Below are positions 22,111 to 33,700 of a DNA stretch of 64,000 nucleotides, in pieces (the first letter of the stretch is position 1; each line of letters starts with the position of its first letter). The stretch lies in the NCBI GenBank assembly GCA_032716605.1, contig CM064509.1:49114230-49178229 (forward strand), in the 5' to 3' direction. Under the pieces are notes generated by a model. The model did no database searches and was not told the origin of the DNA. It saw only the letters and a list, made by a program, of their open reading frames with translations. Origin of the DNA: Paralithodes platypus. Its lineage: Eukaryota; Arthropoda; Malacostraca; Decapoda; Lithodidae. A program made the translations under genes and the position numbers.

Positions 22111-22592
22111 ATTTTTTTTTTTTTTTTCTATATTCCAACTACCCCCTCTCGAGCATAGGCTGATAGCCTTTACACTTACCGCTGAACACGGTGAGGCCCG
22201 TGAGGTCTTGCTCCAGTCTAGGGAGTGAGACATGCGGAGCTTCACGGCCCGAAGCAACTTCATCTCTGAAGCTGCTCCGCCTCTGTGCTTTACAGTCTCA
22301 TCCCCCAGGCTCGGACCCTCACTCTCAGAACGCCACCTATTGAGCAATTAACTCACTATGCATTGTTCCCCTGTAGCATATTTTTTAATATGGGAATATT
22401 TATACAATGCTATTTTAATCAGGGAACAATGAGGGTATTTATTTGGCATTTCGGTGTGCTGTGGTAATGCACTGATACTAGGTACAGCACAAATTCCATC
22501 CCAATAATATCTTCCCATTGACATATTGAGATTCGAACCCGGGTCCATTGGCTTACCAGTCCAGTGGCAAGACCACTCCGCCACACCTCCCC
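22111..22592 (-). mobile_element. tRNA-derived SINE, about 480 bp with poly(A)
   Basis: On minus the 5' end holds an A box (TGGCGGAGTGG at 22583-22573, fits TRGYNNARNNG) and a B box (GGTTCGAATCT at 22539-22529) about 33 bp apart, the internal RNA polymerase III promoter of a tRNA. A non-tRNA body of about 400 bp follows and ends in an A-run of about 15 nt (T-run on plus at 22111-22126). The head resembles a long-variable-arm tRNA such as Ser or Leu, but I did not fold it. Mobilisation would depend on a LINE. Full family extent is inferred from one copy. Confidence 0.7.
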
Positions 22593-23054
22593 TACAACAT
22601 TGGTGTCAAAAGACTTAAGGGATTACTGGATTTCCCATTCTTTTGTAGATCAAGTATGCTCGTTACTGTTCTTCTTTAATATGTAAACCTGTGGAACAAC
22701 TTGTATGATAATGAAGATCGGTTTGCAAGTGATGGTCTCGCCTAAACACTGTTGGATCTGCTAGGCTTGGCCGGCTACTGAATGATGCAGTGAGTTCATT
22801 CTGGGCAAAAAACGCAAGTTATCCTGGTTGTGCAGGACAATATGCACTTGTGACAAAAATAAATGTAGCTAATACCACTCAAAGCATTATCATAAATGAC
22901 TTATCTATAATTACTGTAATAAGTAGCGTCTCAAACACGAAAGAGTGAACAGACAGCAAAACTAGAATCACTTACTGTACATATTTAGATAAATATGATA
23001 TAATCGATGTTGCTGAATCTTTGCTCAATACAAAAAATAATTTTGTTTTCCAAA
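22593..23054. other. Non-coding sequence, no feature recognised
   Basis: AT-rich, no reading frame. It leads into a TATA-containing block that recurs at 52948. Confidence 0.4.
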
Positions 23055-23165
23055 TATAAAGAGACCACGCTATCCCTTTGCTATAAATAATCTCAGTTAC
23101 AGCAACCTAGTGTTTTGCACCTTTCGTCTTCATTGTGCAATATCAGTTAGAAATAAAGGTAAATC
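23055..23165 (+). promoter_or_regulatory. TATA-containing block shared with 52948-53050
   Basis: GAGACCACGCTATCC, then GCTATAAATA, CAGCAACCTA and GCACCTTTCGTCTTCATTGT, also appear in the same order at 52948-53036. TATAAATA is a canonical TATA box. In both places a LINE endonuclease begins about 100-180 bp downstream. It could be an LTR promoter remnant or the 5' UTR promoter of a retroelement. Confidence 0.5.
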
Positions 23166-23224
23166 CGATACCAATAAAAGAAATACATTGAGATAATATT
23201 ATACAAACTGTAGGAGTTTATGTA

Positions 23225-24383
23225 ACAAAATGGACGAACTTAGAGCACTTGTTAGCAATGAAAGTATATACATAATAGCGCTAACTGAAATATGGATTAA
23301 TACAAAATCAAGGCAGTTTTTTTATTAGAATTTCATATACCAGGATATAGTTTGTTTAAATATGACCGAACAGGTAGGAGAGGCGGCGGAATACCAGTGT
23401 TTGTCTGGAGTTCATTAAAATGCATTACTAAATCAGTTATTAGACTAAATAATGATAACGAAAGTGTTTGGGTGGAGGTTTTCTGTAATCTGATCTGTTA
23501 TCTGATTTAAAGATCGCCACCTGCAAGTGGCACCGATTAGCTCTACACAAACACTTTCGTTTTCATTATTTAGTCTAATGCCTGATTTAGTACAGCATTT
23601 TAATGAACTCGTGACAAACACTGCTATTCCGCCGCCTCTCCTACTTGTTTGGTTAGCTTAGCGAAGGTAGTGATACCATAGTTATTGGAGTTATGTATAG
23701 ACCACCAAATATGAATAGAAATGAAGGTACATCTTTATGGAAGGAATTGAACATTGCATCAAGGTTTAGAAATGTGAGCATTATGAGGGATATTAATTTC
23801 CCGAATATAGATTGGCTGCATCAAATCGACGACTCAGATTCTGAAGAGTTTATTGAGGCGATACAAGATAGTTTTTTTATTTCAATTCATAGACTCGCCG
23901 ACTAGAGGTAATAATATCTTCAATTTAGTTCTCAGTAATAATGAACATATGATAAATAATGTAGAGATAGAGGACCAACTAGGAAATAGTTATCATAAAT
24001 CTATTTTAATATACAATGAACAGGAAATGCTAAAGAGAATAAGACACCTATTCCAGATTTCAGAAAATCCAATTATGGTGGGCTAAGAAGAGCATTAAGA
24101 GTGGACCCAATGGTTAAACAAATAAGTGGGTCCAGGTGTTCTAATTAACGTACTCCCTCTCAGATACCCGTCTTAAGTCAGGATAAGCCAGAGTTAAACT
24201 TGACAGCTACATTATGAAGCTTTTATTGCGTCACTCCACAATGCTCAAAATAAATATATCCCCAAAAGAAGATTTAGATCGACACAGAACCAACCAAAAG
24301 GGATGAATAATAAACTAATAGATCTTCTAGGAAAAAAAAGAAAGGAATATATAGAAAAATTAAGAAAGGCGAAAATCACCTAC
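23225..24383 (+). pseudogene. LINE-2 endonuclease domain (broken)
   Basis: A reading frame starting with ATG at 23230 gives MDELRALVSNE and IIALTEIWIN (catalytic Glu), then breaks at about 23325. A shifted frame continues through the sequence around 23370. After a small inverted duplication the frame resumes at 23690 with VMYRPPN, then MRDINFPNIDW (catalytic Asp) and HRLADxRG-like sequence. Later codons in another frame (IPKRRF, GKKRKEYIEKLRKA) correspond to the linker before the RT. At least four frame breaks. Confidence 0.75.
23371..23645. repeat. About 100-bp inverted duplication inside LINE-2
   Basis: 23371-23475 (AGGAGAGGCGGCGGAATA to GAAAGTGTTTG) is repeated inverted at 23545-23645 with roughly 90% identity and a spacer of about 70 bp. 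The two arms carry independent substitutions. Confidence 0.9.
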
Positions 24384-26535
24384 TTTTTTTTTTTCAATGT
24401 GAGTGAGGGAGACAGGCAGAACTGCCTGTAGCGAGTGCCTTGCCCACAGATGAAAGAGTGACAGGGCCAAAATAAAGGGACGTTCGACCCTAAATGCCTG
24501 GACTCACGGAGTTTGAAGCAATTTAAGTCATAGGAGGAGGGAAAGACTGATTCTGGGAGAGAGTTCCAGAGCTCAGCTGTTGAATAGAAGAAAGACGGAG
24601 AGTAACGTTTCACTCTTGGGTTGGAGAATTGCACAGAGTAGGGATGGGATTGTGATGCATGACAAGTACCACGTACCCTACGTAGAGGAGGTGGTATACA
24701 CTAGGAGAGCTCTGAGGAGAACTGATTATTGTAGTTGCGATAGAATAGTGAGAGAGATGCAACATTGCGGCAAAGAGAGAGAGTTTCCATAGAGTTGGTG
24801 AGTGAGTGGGAATTAATGATACGAAAGGCTTTTCTTTCTACTTTGTCTAGGAGTGCAGTGTGAGACGATCCTCCCCACACATGTGAATAATAATTATTAT
24901 AAGGACGCACTGTGCCCCTCTACAGAGCAAGAAGCTGTGCAGTGGTAAAGAACCTCTTGAGGCGGTTGAGTACACCCAGCTTCTGGGAGGCTGCCTTAGC
25001 AAAACTGGTAATATGGTCCTTCCAAGTGAGAGCAGAAGAAAAAGAGACACCAAGAATACTGAGAGAAGATGAAGGATTTTGTTATGTATTGTTGAAGAAT
25101 AAGGGATAGTTCTCTGGGAGTTCCGGATGGGGAGATAGATGGATAAATTGGGTTTTGGAAGCATTAAAGGTAACAAGGTTATCTCTGCCCCAATTGGAAA
25201 TACTAGTTAGATCAGAAGATAAGTGTTCTATGGCTTCATTACGTTTCTCTTTGAGGGATTGCTGGCTGAGTCCTTTTGGAAAACTAGTTGAATAGTGTAA
25301 GGTAGAGTCGTCTGCGTATGAATGGATGGGATTGGAGGTACAGTTGAGAAGATCATTTATGAAAATTAGAAATAGAATAGGAGATAGGACAGAGCCCTGA
25401 GGAACACTGGAGTTGATAGGATGATGAAGTGAGCGATAGCCATCCACAACCGCAGCTATGAAACGGCCGGAAAGAAAATTAGAGACAAAGGCACAGACGG
25501 AGGGATAGAAACCGAAGGAGGGTAGTTTAGAAATTATAGATTTGTGCCACACTCTATCGAAGGCCTTTGATATGTCTAGTGCAATAGAAAAAGTTTCATA
25601 GAATGCCCCGAAAGGAGGATGACCAAGAGTTAGTAAGATATGAAAGGAGATCACTAGTAGAGCAAACCTTAAGGTAGCCCTACTGGCGATCTGAGAGTAG
25701 ATTATGAGAAGAGAAATGCTTAAGAAATTTGGAAGCAAGAATAGTTTCAAAAACTTTAGAGATACAAGAGTTGAGAGCAATTGGACGATAGTTGGAGGGT
25801 TGTGAGCGGTGACCCTTCTTTGGGGCAGATTGAATGAGAGCAAACTTCTAGCATGAAGGGAAGATGTTAGAGGAGAGACAGAGACGAAAGAGTTTGCCTA
25901 GGCAGGGAGTCAGCACGGAAACAGTTTTTGAGTACAACAGGAAGAACACCGTCCAGACCATACGCCTTCTTAGTATTAAGGCCAGAGAAAGTAGAAAGTA
26001 CATCATTAGAAGATATTAGAATATTAGGCATAAGTAGGAGAGAGGGGGTTGGAGAACGAGGAATAGCACCGGAATCATCCTAGGTAGAGTTTCTAGCAAA
26101 AGTTTGAGCAAAGAGTTCAGCTTTGTCAAATGAAGAAATGATGGTTGTGCCATCAGAGTGGAAAAGGGGAGAGAAAGACGAGGAAGAAAAATTGTCGGAG
26201 AGGTTTTTGGCTAGATGCCAGAAAGCTTGGGAAGAGCTAGAGTTAGATAGTTCAGTGCATTTATTATTGATGAAAGAGTGTTTGGCAAGTCGAAGAACAG
26301 ATTTGGCATGATTCCGGGCAAAAACATAGGAAGAATGAGATTCTTGAGTTTTAAGGCGTCGGTACCGTTTGAATGCTTGCTCCTTGTTGCGGAGAGCACT
26401 AGAACAAACGTGAGTAAACCAATATTAGTTTTCATTAGACTGAGAGAAAGAAAATGGAATGTACGCTTCCATGCCCGAGAGGATTACCTCGGTAATGCGT
26501 TCAGCACTCTCCTCGGGTCCTCGGCCTATCAGACT
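24384..26535 (-). pseudogene. LINE-3: minus-strand jockey-like LINE, 5'-truncated, broken RT
   Basis: The poly(A) tail is the T-run at 24384-24394 on plus. Reading on minus from 26435 there is a linker region (MFLPGIMPNLFFDLPNTL in one frame), then RT sequence in several frames: DISKAFDRVWH, SVPQGSVLSPILF, FINDLLNC and the YADDSTLH catalytic box (about 25320). The C-terminal region FSELSWCIPPPLRR, YSTAELWNSLPESVFP and FWPCHSF runs to the tail. No endonuclease is present in this copy. The same family is seen at 21943-22110, 29755-41165 and 53095-54190. It is inserted in LINE-2. Confidence 0.8.
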
Positions 26536-26539
26536 CTAT

Positions 26540-28468
26540 CAAGACAGGTCAAAAAATAAATTAGGAAAGTAAAAAGAAATTATGAAATCATGACAGCCAA
26601 CAGCTCAAAAAATAGCCCTAAAACTTTTTACCAACAATATAAATCTAATGTTAGAGATGTAATAGGTCCCCTTAAAACTTCGATAGGAGAAATAACTGAT
26701 AATGATTTAGAAATGTGCATTACATTAAATAGTCACATTCTTTCCATTTTCAGTAATGAAAATTTGGCACAGTTTCCAGAAGTCTGTAAGGTTTATAGCG
26801 ACAGCATAGAAAATATGTTACGGTTACTATTAGTAAAAATTATGTGCTTAACACCTTACGAGCGGCCTATGCGGTTTATTTATATGTACCGCACAGCGGG
26901 GTGTTTTTAGCCAAAATAGGGCTGTTTACGTGATCATTTTCATGCCTAAATAAGACCCAGAACGTAAAACAAGTACCTATCCCTGAAAGGGCATAAACAG
27001 AGCTTTCGAATGACACCATAACGATCCTTGTATGATGGATAGTTTTCTTGCAATAACCGTGCAACGCGAGTGCAAAAAGCAGGTAATTCGGTACTTTCGG
27101 TACATAATTGAGTATGTAGCGAGTGAGAGAGGGAGGAGGGAGCTGAGATTTGTGTCAGTAGGTTCGCCGCGGTGGTCTGGAGCAGTCATACGCTCGCTAG
27201 TCTCCTGCCACCACTTGTCTCTCTCTCTCAGCCACATTACGTGCTGAAATTGCCACTCGACCTATGTCGAGCGCCGCCACATAGTCCAGCTTTTTTTAAC
27301 TCGACTTATGTTGCTCGCCGCTAATTAAGGGTTAAGGAAATTGACAGACTGAAACCTCATAAATTGCCTGGTCCTGATGCAAGAGTATTAAATGCAGAGA
27401 TGAGATAAGTTACCCATTAACATTTCTATTTAACAAGTTATTAGAAACAGGCTTAGTTCCAGAAGCTTGGAAGCTTGCAATCATAGTTCCGATCTTCAAA
27501 AAAGGTGATGAATCAATAGCATCCAATTACCATCTCATTAGTCTCACGTCAATCATAGGAAAGTTGCTAGAGTCAATTATTGCTAGGAAAATTAGAAAAT
27601 ACCTAGAAACATTTAACTTAATAAATTTTTCTCAGCATGGATTCACTCAGGGACGTTCTTGCCTTACGAATTTGCTTAGCTATTTCTTGAAGGTATATGA
27701 AACAGTAGATAATGACAAATCATATGCTATAATATATTTAGATTTCAGTAAAGCTTTTGACAGTCCTTCATGAGAGATAATAAGAAAGTTTGAGGCGTAT
27801 GGTATTGGTGGGTCGTTGTTGGGATGGATTAGGTCATAGCTAATTGGTAGGAAACAGAGATTCAGCATAAATGGTATTAAGTCAGAATGGGATGCAGTAA
27901 AAATTGGTGTCCCACAGGGATCTGTATTAGGCCCTCTGTTGTTTGTTATATACATAAATGACCTTGATTTATGTATAACTAGTAGTATAAGAACATGCAC
28001 AGCCGATACCAAAATGAGGAGAATAATAGGATCAGATAGCGACATAAAGTTCCTCCAAAGGGATCTAGATATCTTACACGAATGGTCAGTAAATTGGCAG
28101 ATGAATTTTAACATTGACAATGCAAGGTATTAAAGATAGGGAAGATGAATACAAATGCAAAACATAAACTAGCTAATATTTAATTATAAAATTCAGACTG
28201 TGAGAAAGATCTGGGTGTGTTTGTTAGCAATGATTTGAAACCTAGAAAACAGAGTATAAGCGTTCGTAACAAGGCAAACCGGATTCTCGGGTTCATCTCT
28301 AGGAGTGTGAGTAACAGAACTGCTGATATTATTTTAATAATTTATTTGTCATTTGTGAGACCCCATATGGATCATGTTTTTCAATTATGGTGTCCTTATT
28401 ACAGAATTTACATAGATTCCTTGGAGAGAATACAACGTAGAATGACAAATATGATCCATAATATTTGA
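26540..28468 (+). pseudogene. LINE-2 reverse transcriptase (broken)
   Basis: After the linker (NSKNSPKTFYQQYKSN near 26600) and the MITE, the RT reads PHKLPGPD (27355), VPIFKKGDE (27490), ISLTSIIGKLLE (27540), QHGFTQGRSCLTNLL (27635) and YLDFSKAFD (27740). VPQGSVLGPLLFVIYINDL (27910) and, at the catalytic box, TADTKM (27998) follow. The box normally has Y/F-A-D-D, so one catalytic Asp is replaced. C-terminal RVRNKANRILGFI-like and FVRPHMDHVFQLWCPY segments end at about 28468. Stops occur at 27771, 27839 and elsewhere. Confidence 0.8.
26848..27335 (+). mobile_element. TTAA-flanked MITE, family 2, copy a
   Basis: 488 bp including both TTAA sites, from TTAACACCTTACGAGCGGC to CGCTAATTAAGGGTTAA. 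Ends are imperfectly inverted (TTAACACCTTACGAGCGGC against TTAACCCTTAATTAGCGGC). Copies b and c lie at 37876 and 38368 and copy d, inverted, at 56209. Short reading frames inside are shared by the copies but match nothing I know. It interrupts LINE-2 RT codons. Confidence 0.9.
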
Positions 28469-28469
28469 G

Positions 28470-29752
28470 ATAGGGGAGAAAAACAAAGGAGGAGATGGAA
28501 GCACCAGTATAGAAACAACTCCTGTCACCACACTGCCGAGTCATGAGGACACAAGAGCCTCCTCACCCCGGCAGGTTTGGGTCGCCACCATCACGTCGCC
28601 ACGTCCCCTGACACCAGGAAAAGACTTAACAAGAAGGCTAACCTCCAACACCACCAGTAAACCCAAGGAAGACCAACCACAACACCCAGGGGAGAAAACC
28701 TTCCATAAATTCAAAACCACCACATGCCCATCTTGCCTGGAGACTCACCAATGCCGTGGCGTGGATTCTGAGAAGGGCTACTACCGTCGAAACACACCCT
28801 CCTCTGCTCACAACCGCCCTTATAGAGCCGAGATGCGCCGCCGGAAGGAACAACGGAATTAGTAATACATCCCCAGCCAAATCCAGAAGTGGTACAGTTG
28901 GAAAGATATCTAAAGGCACTGGCTGAGGATATCTGGAAGACTTGGGAATATCTATACCGAGATATTGCCTTGAGGGAGAAAGACGCTGCTGGAACTACTC
29001 AATGCAGTTTCTTGAAGGTAACTTGGATTTGCTTTGTATCTTTGTTAGACCAATGCAGTTTCTCGAAGGTACCTTGGATTTGCTTTGTATCTATGATAGA
29101 CCACACTGGTGGCCCCCTATAATTTTTACTTCTGCCTTGGTATGGGACTTTACTACAATTATAGTTTACCACACGGGTGAGCGCTATAGTTCTAGTACCC
29201 GTAAACATAGTAAGGCTGGTTGGAAAAGCGTAAGACACTGGTGTAACGGTTTCCTTCTCAGTCAGGACTTGTACTGGAGGGTGTAAGACACTGGTGTAAC
29301 AACTCCCTACTTAGTCCTTACGATACAAGACCGTAGGACACTGGTGAAACGGCTCGTCTTCGTAATAATCCCAAGATTCTATCATATTAGTTCCTCTAGA
29401 GATTGATATAGAAGTCTAGGTCTGGATTGTAAGAGAGAGCGTAAGACACTGGTGAAGTGGCTCCTCACTTTAATCCCATGATAAGAGAGTGTAAGACAGT
29501 GGTGAAATGGCTCATTTTCATGTAAGACCCTCTCCTCTACAGTCTTCAGAAATCTTCAAGAAAGTCCTCAACCATCTACTGAAGTAAAGGTCTGGATTGT
29601 AAGACAGAGCGTAGGACACTGGTGAAACGGCTCCTTACTTTTATCCAATAATACAATAGCGTAAGACACTGGTGATACGGCTCATTTTTATGTAAGGCCC
29701 TCACCACTACAGTCTTCAGAGATCTTCCAGAAATCTTCCCCTAACTTCTGTC
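28470..29752 (+). mobile_element. 3' part of a Gypsy C-family element (LTR region), truncated
   Basis: The sequence from GATAGGGGAGAAAAACAAAG (28471) to CTTCCCCTAACTTCTGTCAC (about 29752) parallels 46127-47201 of element C at roughly 90% identity. It includes a dispersed motif, GTAAGACACTGGTG followed by AACGGCTC-like sequence, about seven times (29230, 29282, 29331, 29440, 29491, 29611, 29660). It carries no intact ORF. It starts where LINE-2 ends and stops where the next LINE fragment begins. Confidence 0.75.
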
Positions 29753-29867
29753 ACAGTCACGGCCATCGCTCACTTCCTCATCCTATCAACTCCAGTGTCC
29801 AGCCTCCTCAGGGCTCTGTCCTATCTCCTATTCTCTTTCTAATTTTCATAAATTATCTTCTCAACTG

Positions 29868-31725
29868 TGTTACGAACTGGCACTCGGGTACACAAGGGCT
29901 CTCAATCAGGACTCGAATACGGCTCGCTGCCACAACGGAAACACACGATCCCAACCCCTGAGTACTGCCAGCCGAACAAAAAACACCAATACCCTCCAGA
30001 GTTCAATCTGCTATACCGGGGTATACAAGAACTCGGTACTAGTGTTCAACAACAGACTAATAAAGAGACAGGAATTATCTAGTCTGGTCAACAATCAAAC
30101 AAAGAAGTAAGAAACAACAACACCAAAGAATAGTGTTGGCCGAAGCCGAAGTAATCCACCCTTGACTAAGAACTTAAGAAGTCCTCCACCCTCTACTTCG
30201 GATCGGCACTATTACGTTACGTTAATTAATAGTCCTTAAGCATCGAGCAAGGAATCTTCTGAAAAAAGTTAGATGCTTCTCGGATGCTCGTAAGAAGTAC
30301 GTATCGGATTTTGAACAGTAATTCAATAAGCAAAAACACTGGCAATTAAATACTATGAAAGGTTTAAATTGGCATAAGAATAATTAAAAAGAATATGCAA
30401 TAGTAAATGGCAAACATTAAAAAGAAGTACTCCGCAAATGCAACGGCAATAGCCTACTCGGATTGTGCTCGTGGGCCACTAATCACTAAAGTAGCCAAGC
30501 GTGCAACACATGAAATCAATAGTGCATAAACAATATCATACATAAGGAAAGCTTCAATACTATTCTGTATCTACTAATCGAGTAAAGTCTAGCTGGGGTA
30601 CTGTGGGCAAAAGGTAGCAGTGACTGAGCAAAAACGGCTCGTAGCCTAGCGAAGTCCTCACAACTGTTTAAAGTATTACGTTAACACTAACAAGTGCACT
30701 TTGAGAAATCCAGATCCCTTGTATCTGGTTTTCTCCCGGCTCCTTGACAAAGTAAAAACAAACTGTTAATAAAATACAGGGTGGTTAGGCTCTTGCCCTC
30801 ACGCACTGTAAATTATTAACTCAACACAGTCAGCCGCGAAGACAACCTAGGCTTCACTGAACCGAAACGAGTATGCAGGTTTATCGCTTAACCACTGCAT
30901 CAAACAACAACTCGTAACACAGAAAAGCCTTACCCCAGACTAGCATTACCTAGACTAGCAGAAAACAGGAATAATAATAATAACACACAGGGAAATGCAT
31001 ATACAAGTGCAACAAACATAAATCAATCCTATTCTAAGTTAACCCTTCCAAAATAGGCTATCTAATAGGCAAGTATCTAGTGAGAACTCAAGCGATAATA
31101 CGTTGGCTGACTAGCTCTGCACCAACGGGACCATGGAAGTTAAACAGGCAGGGAAAAGAGGAGATAAGAATGTAAGGTAGTAGAGAAAGTTCACATCAGT
31201 CAGAAGAATATATATAGTTAGCAAGGGAAATGAGAAGTCGCTCTGCCTAATGAGTTCTGATGAAAAAATGGCTAGACTTCCCTTTTTATACCCGGCCCTC
31301 TAGTGAGCCCAACGTGAACTACTAAGGACCGCCCACTGACAATCATTACGTAATTTCTCTCTCTCCTCTGGGATAGACAAAGGCTCCCCTAGCACTGAGG
31401 GGAGGGGGGAGGGGGGAGTGCTAGTGAGTTAGGCCCACCTCCCGCATGGCGCACCCACTGACCCCCAACTGTGGCTGCTGCTTCTCCCATCATTACAAAT
31501 AAGTTTTACACACAATACTTATAACTAATGATATAAAATAGAACTCGTTGACTCAGATGAAAACAAAATACATATTCATATTACTTATAGTACAACGGCT
31601 CACATGAACTAAGTTAGGAAACTCTACATAGACTACAGCCAAAGTTCCTGCCCTGACGATCCTAGCGAGAGTGGGGCATGACTAGGCGTTCTGTACAGCA
31701 TGCTCACACCTGGACATGCGTCACA
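29868..31725 (-). repeat. Element A 3' LTR
   Basis: 1858 bp, TG...CA ends. No ORF. It serves as an empty site for the two MITEs present in the other LTR: here CTATGAAAGGTTTAAATTGG is uninterrupted at about 30351-30370. Confidence 0.9.
31281..31290 (-). promoter_or_regulatory. TATA box in element A 3' LTR
   Basis: On minus GGGCCGGGTATAAAAAGG: a strong TATA box with a GC-rich element just upstream. The same sequence is in the other LTR at 39769-39778. Confidence 0.6.
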
Positions 31726-31742
31726 CCTCCCCCAAGATTTTA
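31726..31742 (-). other. Polypurine tract of element A
   Basis: On minus TAAAATCTTGGGGGAGG ends directly at the 3' LTR start TGTGACG. Element B has the equivalent ATATCTTGGGGGAGG at 62499-62513. It primes plus-strand DNA synthesis in LTR elements. Confidence 0.8.
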
Positions 31743-32122
31743 CTTGCTCAACCCTGAGCTAAAATCTGACAAACACAGAACCCCATCAAGACCCTCACAC
31801 CCAGCGACCGCATGGCACTAAAACAAAGCTGAGTTTATCACCAAAACACATCTTATTATTAAAAAAAAAAATCACATTTTATAACTCCTCCCAACAATAG
31901 CAAAAAGACACAATATCATGCTCCCAGAGCGAGCTTACAGCAGCTCAGCCGTTTGATAGTTCGTGGACTACTCAAACTCTATAGGCTATGACAAACTTAT
32001 ACGATTATCTATATCAAAAGAAAGAGTTTTTTATATGATTTTTATATTTTAATATGTTTTTCCCGGCTGCACTATAAGGGCAGCCTATTTTCCTCCACTC
32101 AAACCCACACACCTGTGATAGC

Positions 32123-33700
32123 CTACGACTGATCATCCACCCTTGATAAACAATCCGCGATCACATTGTCACATCCAGCAATATGACGGATGTCCAGGTT
32201 ATACTCCTGCAACATCAAAGACCACCTGGTCAGTCTCATATTGCGATTGTGAAATTGATTCAGGAATCTCAAGAGGGTGATGATCAGTGTAGATAACCAC
32301 GACTGGGCCATAGGCTGGAACATACACCTCGAAGTGCCTGAGCGACAGCACAATCGCCAGTAATTCCTTTTCTATTGTAGAATAGTTCTTTTGTGCAGCA
32401 TTGAACTTCTCAGAAAAGAAACTTACTGGGTGTTCCACACCTTCATTGTCTGTCTGTAGCAAGACGGCACCAGCCCCTACACCACTAGCATCTGTTGCCA
32501 GCTGAAAAGGCCTGTTAAAGTCTGGGGCCCTGAGTATCGGGTGAGTACATAGCAAATGTTTCACCAAAGTGAAAGCCTTTTCACACTCAGGTGCCCACAA
32601 AAACTTTTTGTCTTTAGATAACAAATCTGTGAGAGGTGCCAACACCGTTGAGTAACCTTTTATGAAGCGTCTGTAGTAGCCTATCATACCCAAGAATCTC
32701 ATAATCTGCTTCTTGGTTGTTGGGTGCGGAAATTTATTGATAGCCTGTACCTTGTTCTGAGGAGGGCACACCTGTCCCCTTCCCACTACAAACCCAAGGT
32801 ACTGCACAGTGGCTTTTACGAAGTCACACTTTGCCAAATTTACTACCAGACCTGCTTCACTAAGTTTCCGGAACAAGGTCTCAAGGTGCTCACAATGGCT
32901 CTCAAAGTCGTCATCATAAATGATTACATCGTCCAAATATACGGTGCAATTTGGAATGTCCTTTACAATTTCATTCATCAGGTTCTGAAACGTTGCTGGT
33001 GCATTCTTAAGTCCGTAAGGCATAACATTGCACCGGTAGGTACTCCCGTCCACAACAAAACCACATACCTTTAGCACGCTCGGACAAAGGTACTTGCCAG
33101 TAACCTTTTACTAAATCTACTTTAGACAAAAAACGAGCATTACCAATTTTGTCAACACTATCATCAACCCGAGGAAGAGGATATGGGTTAGTTGGAGTCA
33201 AACCGTTTAACCTACGGAAATCAATACAAAAGCGTACCTTGCCATCTGGCTTAGGCTGCAGTGTTACGGGGCAAGTCCACTTAACTGTGCCTTTCTCTAT
33301 CAACCCTCTACCGAGCATGTACTCCAACTCATCCCTCAGAGCTGGTAGTTTTATGGGGGGCACACGGTACGGGATTGACTTAAAGGGTAGATGGTCCCCC
33401 ACGTCAACATCATGCATAGCCTGAGTAGTGAGGCCTGGGTGTTCAGCAAATACAGTGGGGTATGAACCGAACAACTGACGGATAGCATCAAACTGCGGCT
33501 CAGGCAAATGAGCTATAGCCTCGTCAGCCCTTAGGCTCGAGTTCCCCGCCCACTGATCCGCTGAAACATGTTGATCCCAGCTATCCTCTTCTGAAGCTTG
33601 ACTGTTCCCCTCTCCTTCTCCACCACGGCCGCAACAAGCCAACACAGGGACAGTGAGAGGCTCAGAGGGGCGCCTCACATGCTCTTTAATAAGGTTCACG
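32123..33700 (-). pseudogene. Element A reverse transcriptase-RNase H
   Basis: On minus the RT begins after the integrase C-terminus: KPDGKVRFCIDFRRLNG (about 33235), KVDLVKGYWQVPLS (about 33110), then PYGLKNAPATF and the catalytic YLDDVIIYDDD box (about 32935). RNase H has ATDASGVGAGAVLLQ (about 32490) and YTDHHPLE (about 32290), ending with ADCLSRVDD at 32130. A small deletion near 33070 and a one-base insertion near 32270 break the frame. Closest relative in the window is element B. Replicates the element's RNA into DNA in cytoplasmic particles; known for the family. Confidence 0.85.

Larger units (their letters stand above)
23225..28468 (+). mobile_element. LINE-2: plus-strand CR1/jockey-type LINE interrupted by two insertions
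   Basis: The endonuclease part is at 23225-24383 and the reverse transcriptase at 26540-28468. LINE-3 (24384-26535, minus) splits the linker, and a TTAA MITE (26848-27335) splits the region before the RT. Removing one TTAA and the MITE makes the codons on either side read on in one frame into the conserved PHKLPGPD segment, so the insertion point is clear. Many stops and frameshifts show it is an old copy. Confidence 0.8.

Noticed and set aside
22529..22583. tRNA gene
   Set aside because: A and B boxes are present, but the sequence continues as a SINE with poly(A), and no clean acceptor stem pairing was seen.
26876..27247. Small conserved frames (62, 71 and 86 codons) repeated at four places
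   Set aside because: They only reflect high identity of the family 2 MITE copies. Overlapping frames on both strands are equally conserved and no start or domain stands out.
29220..29690. CRISPR-like array of GTAAGACACTGGTG
   Set aside because: Short imperfect motif, irregular spacing, eukaryotic LTR context.
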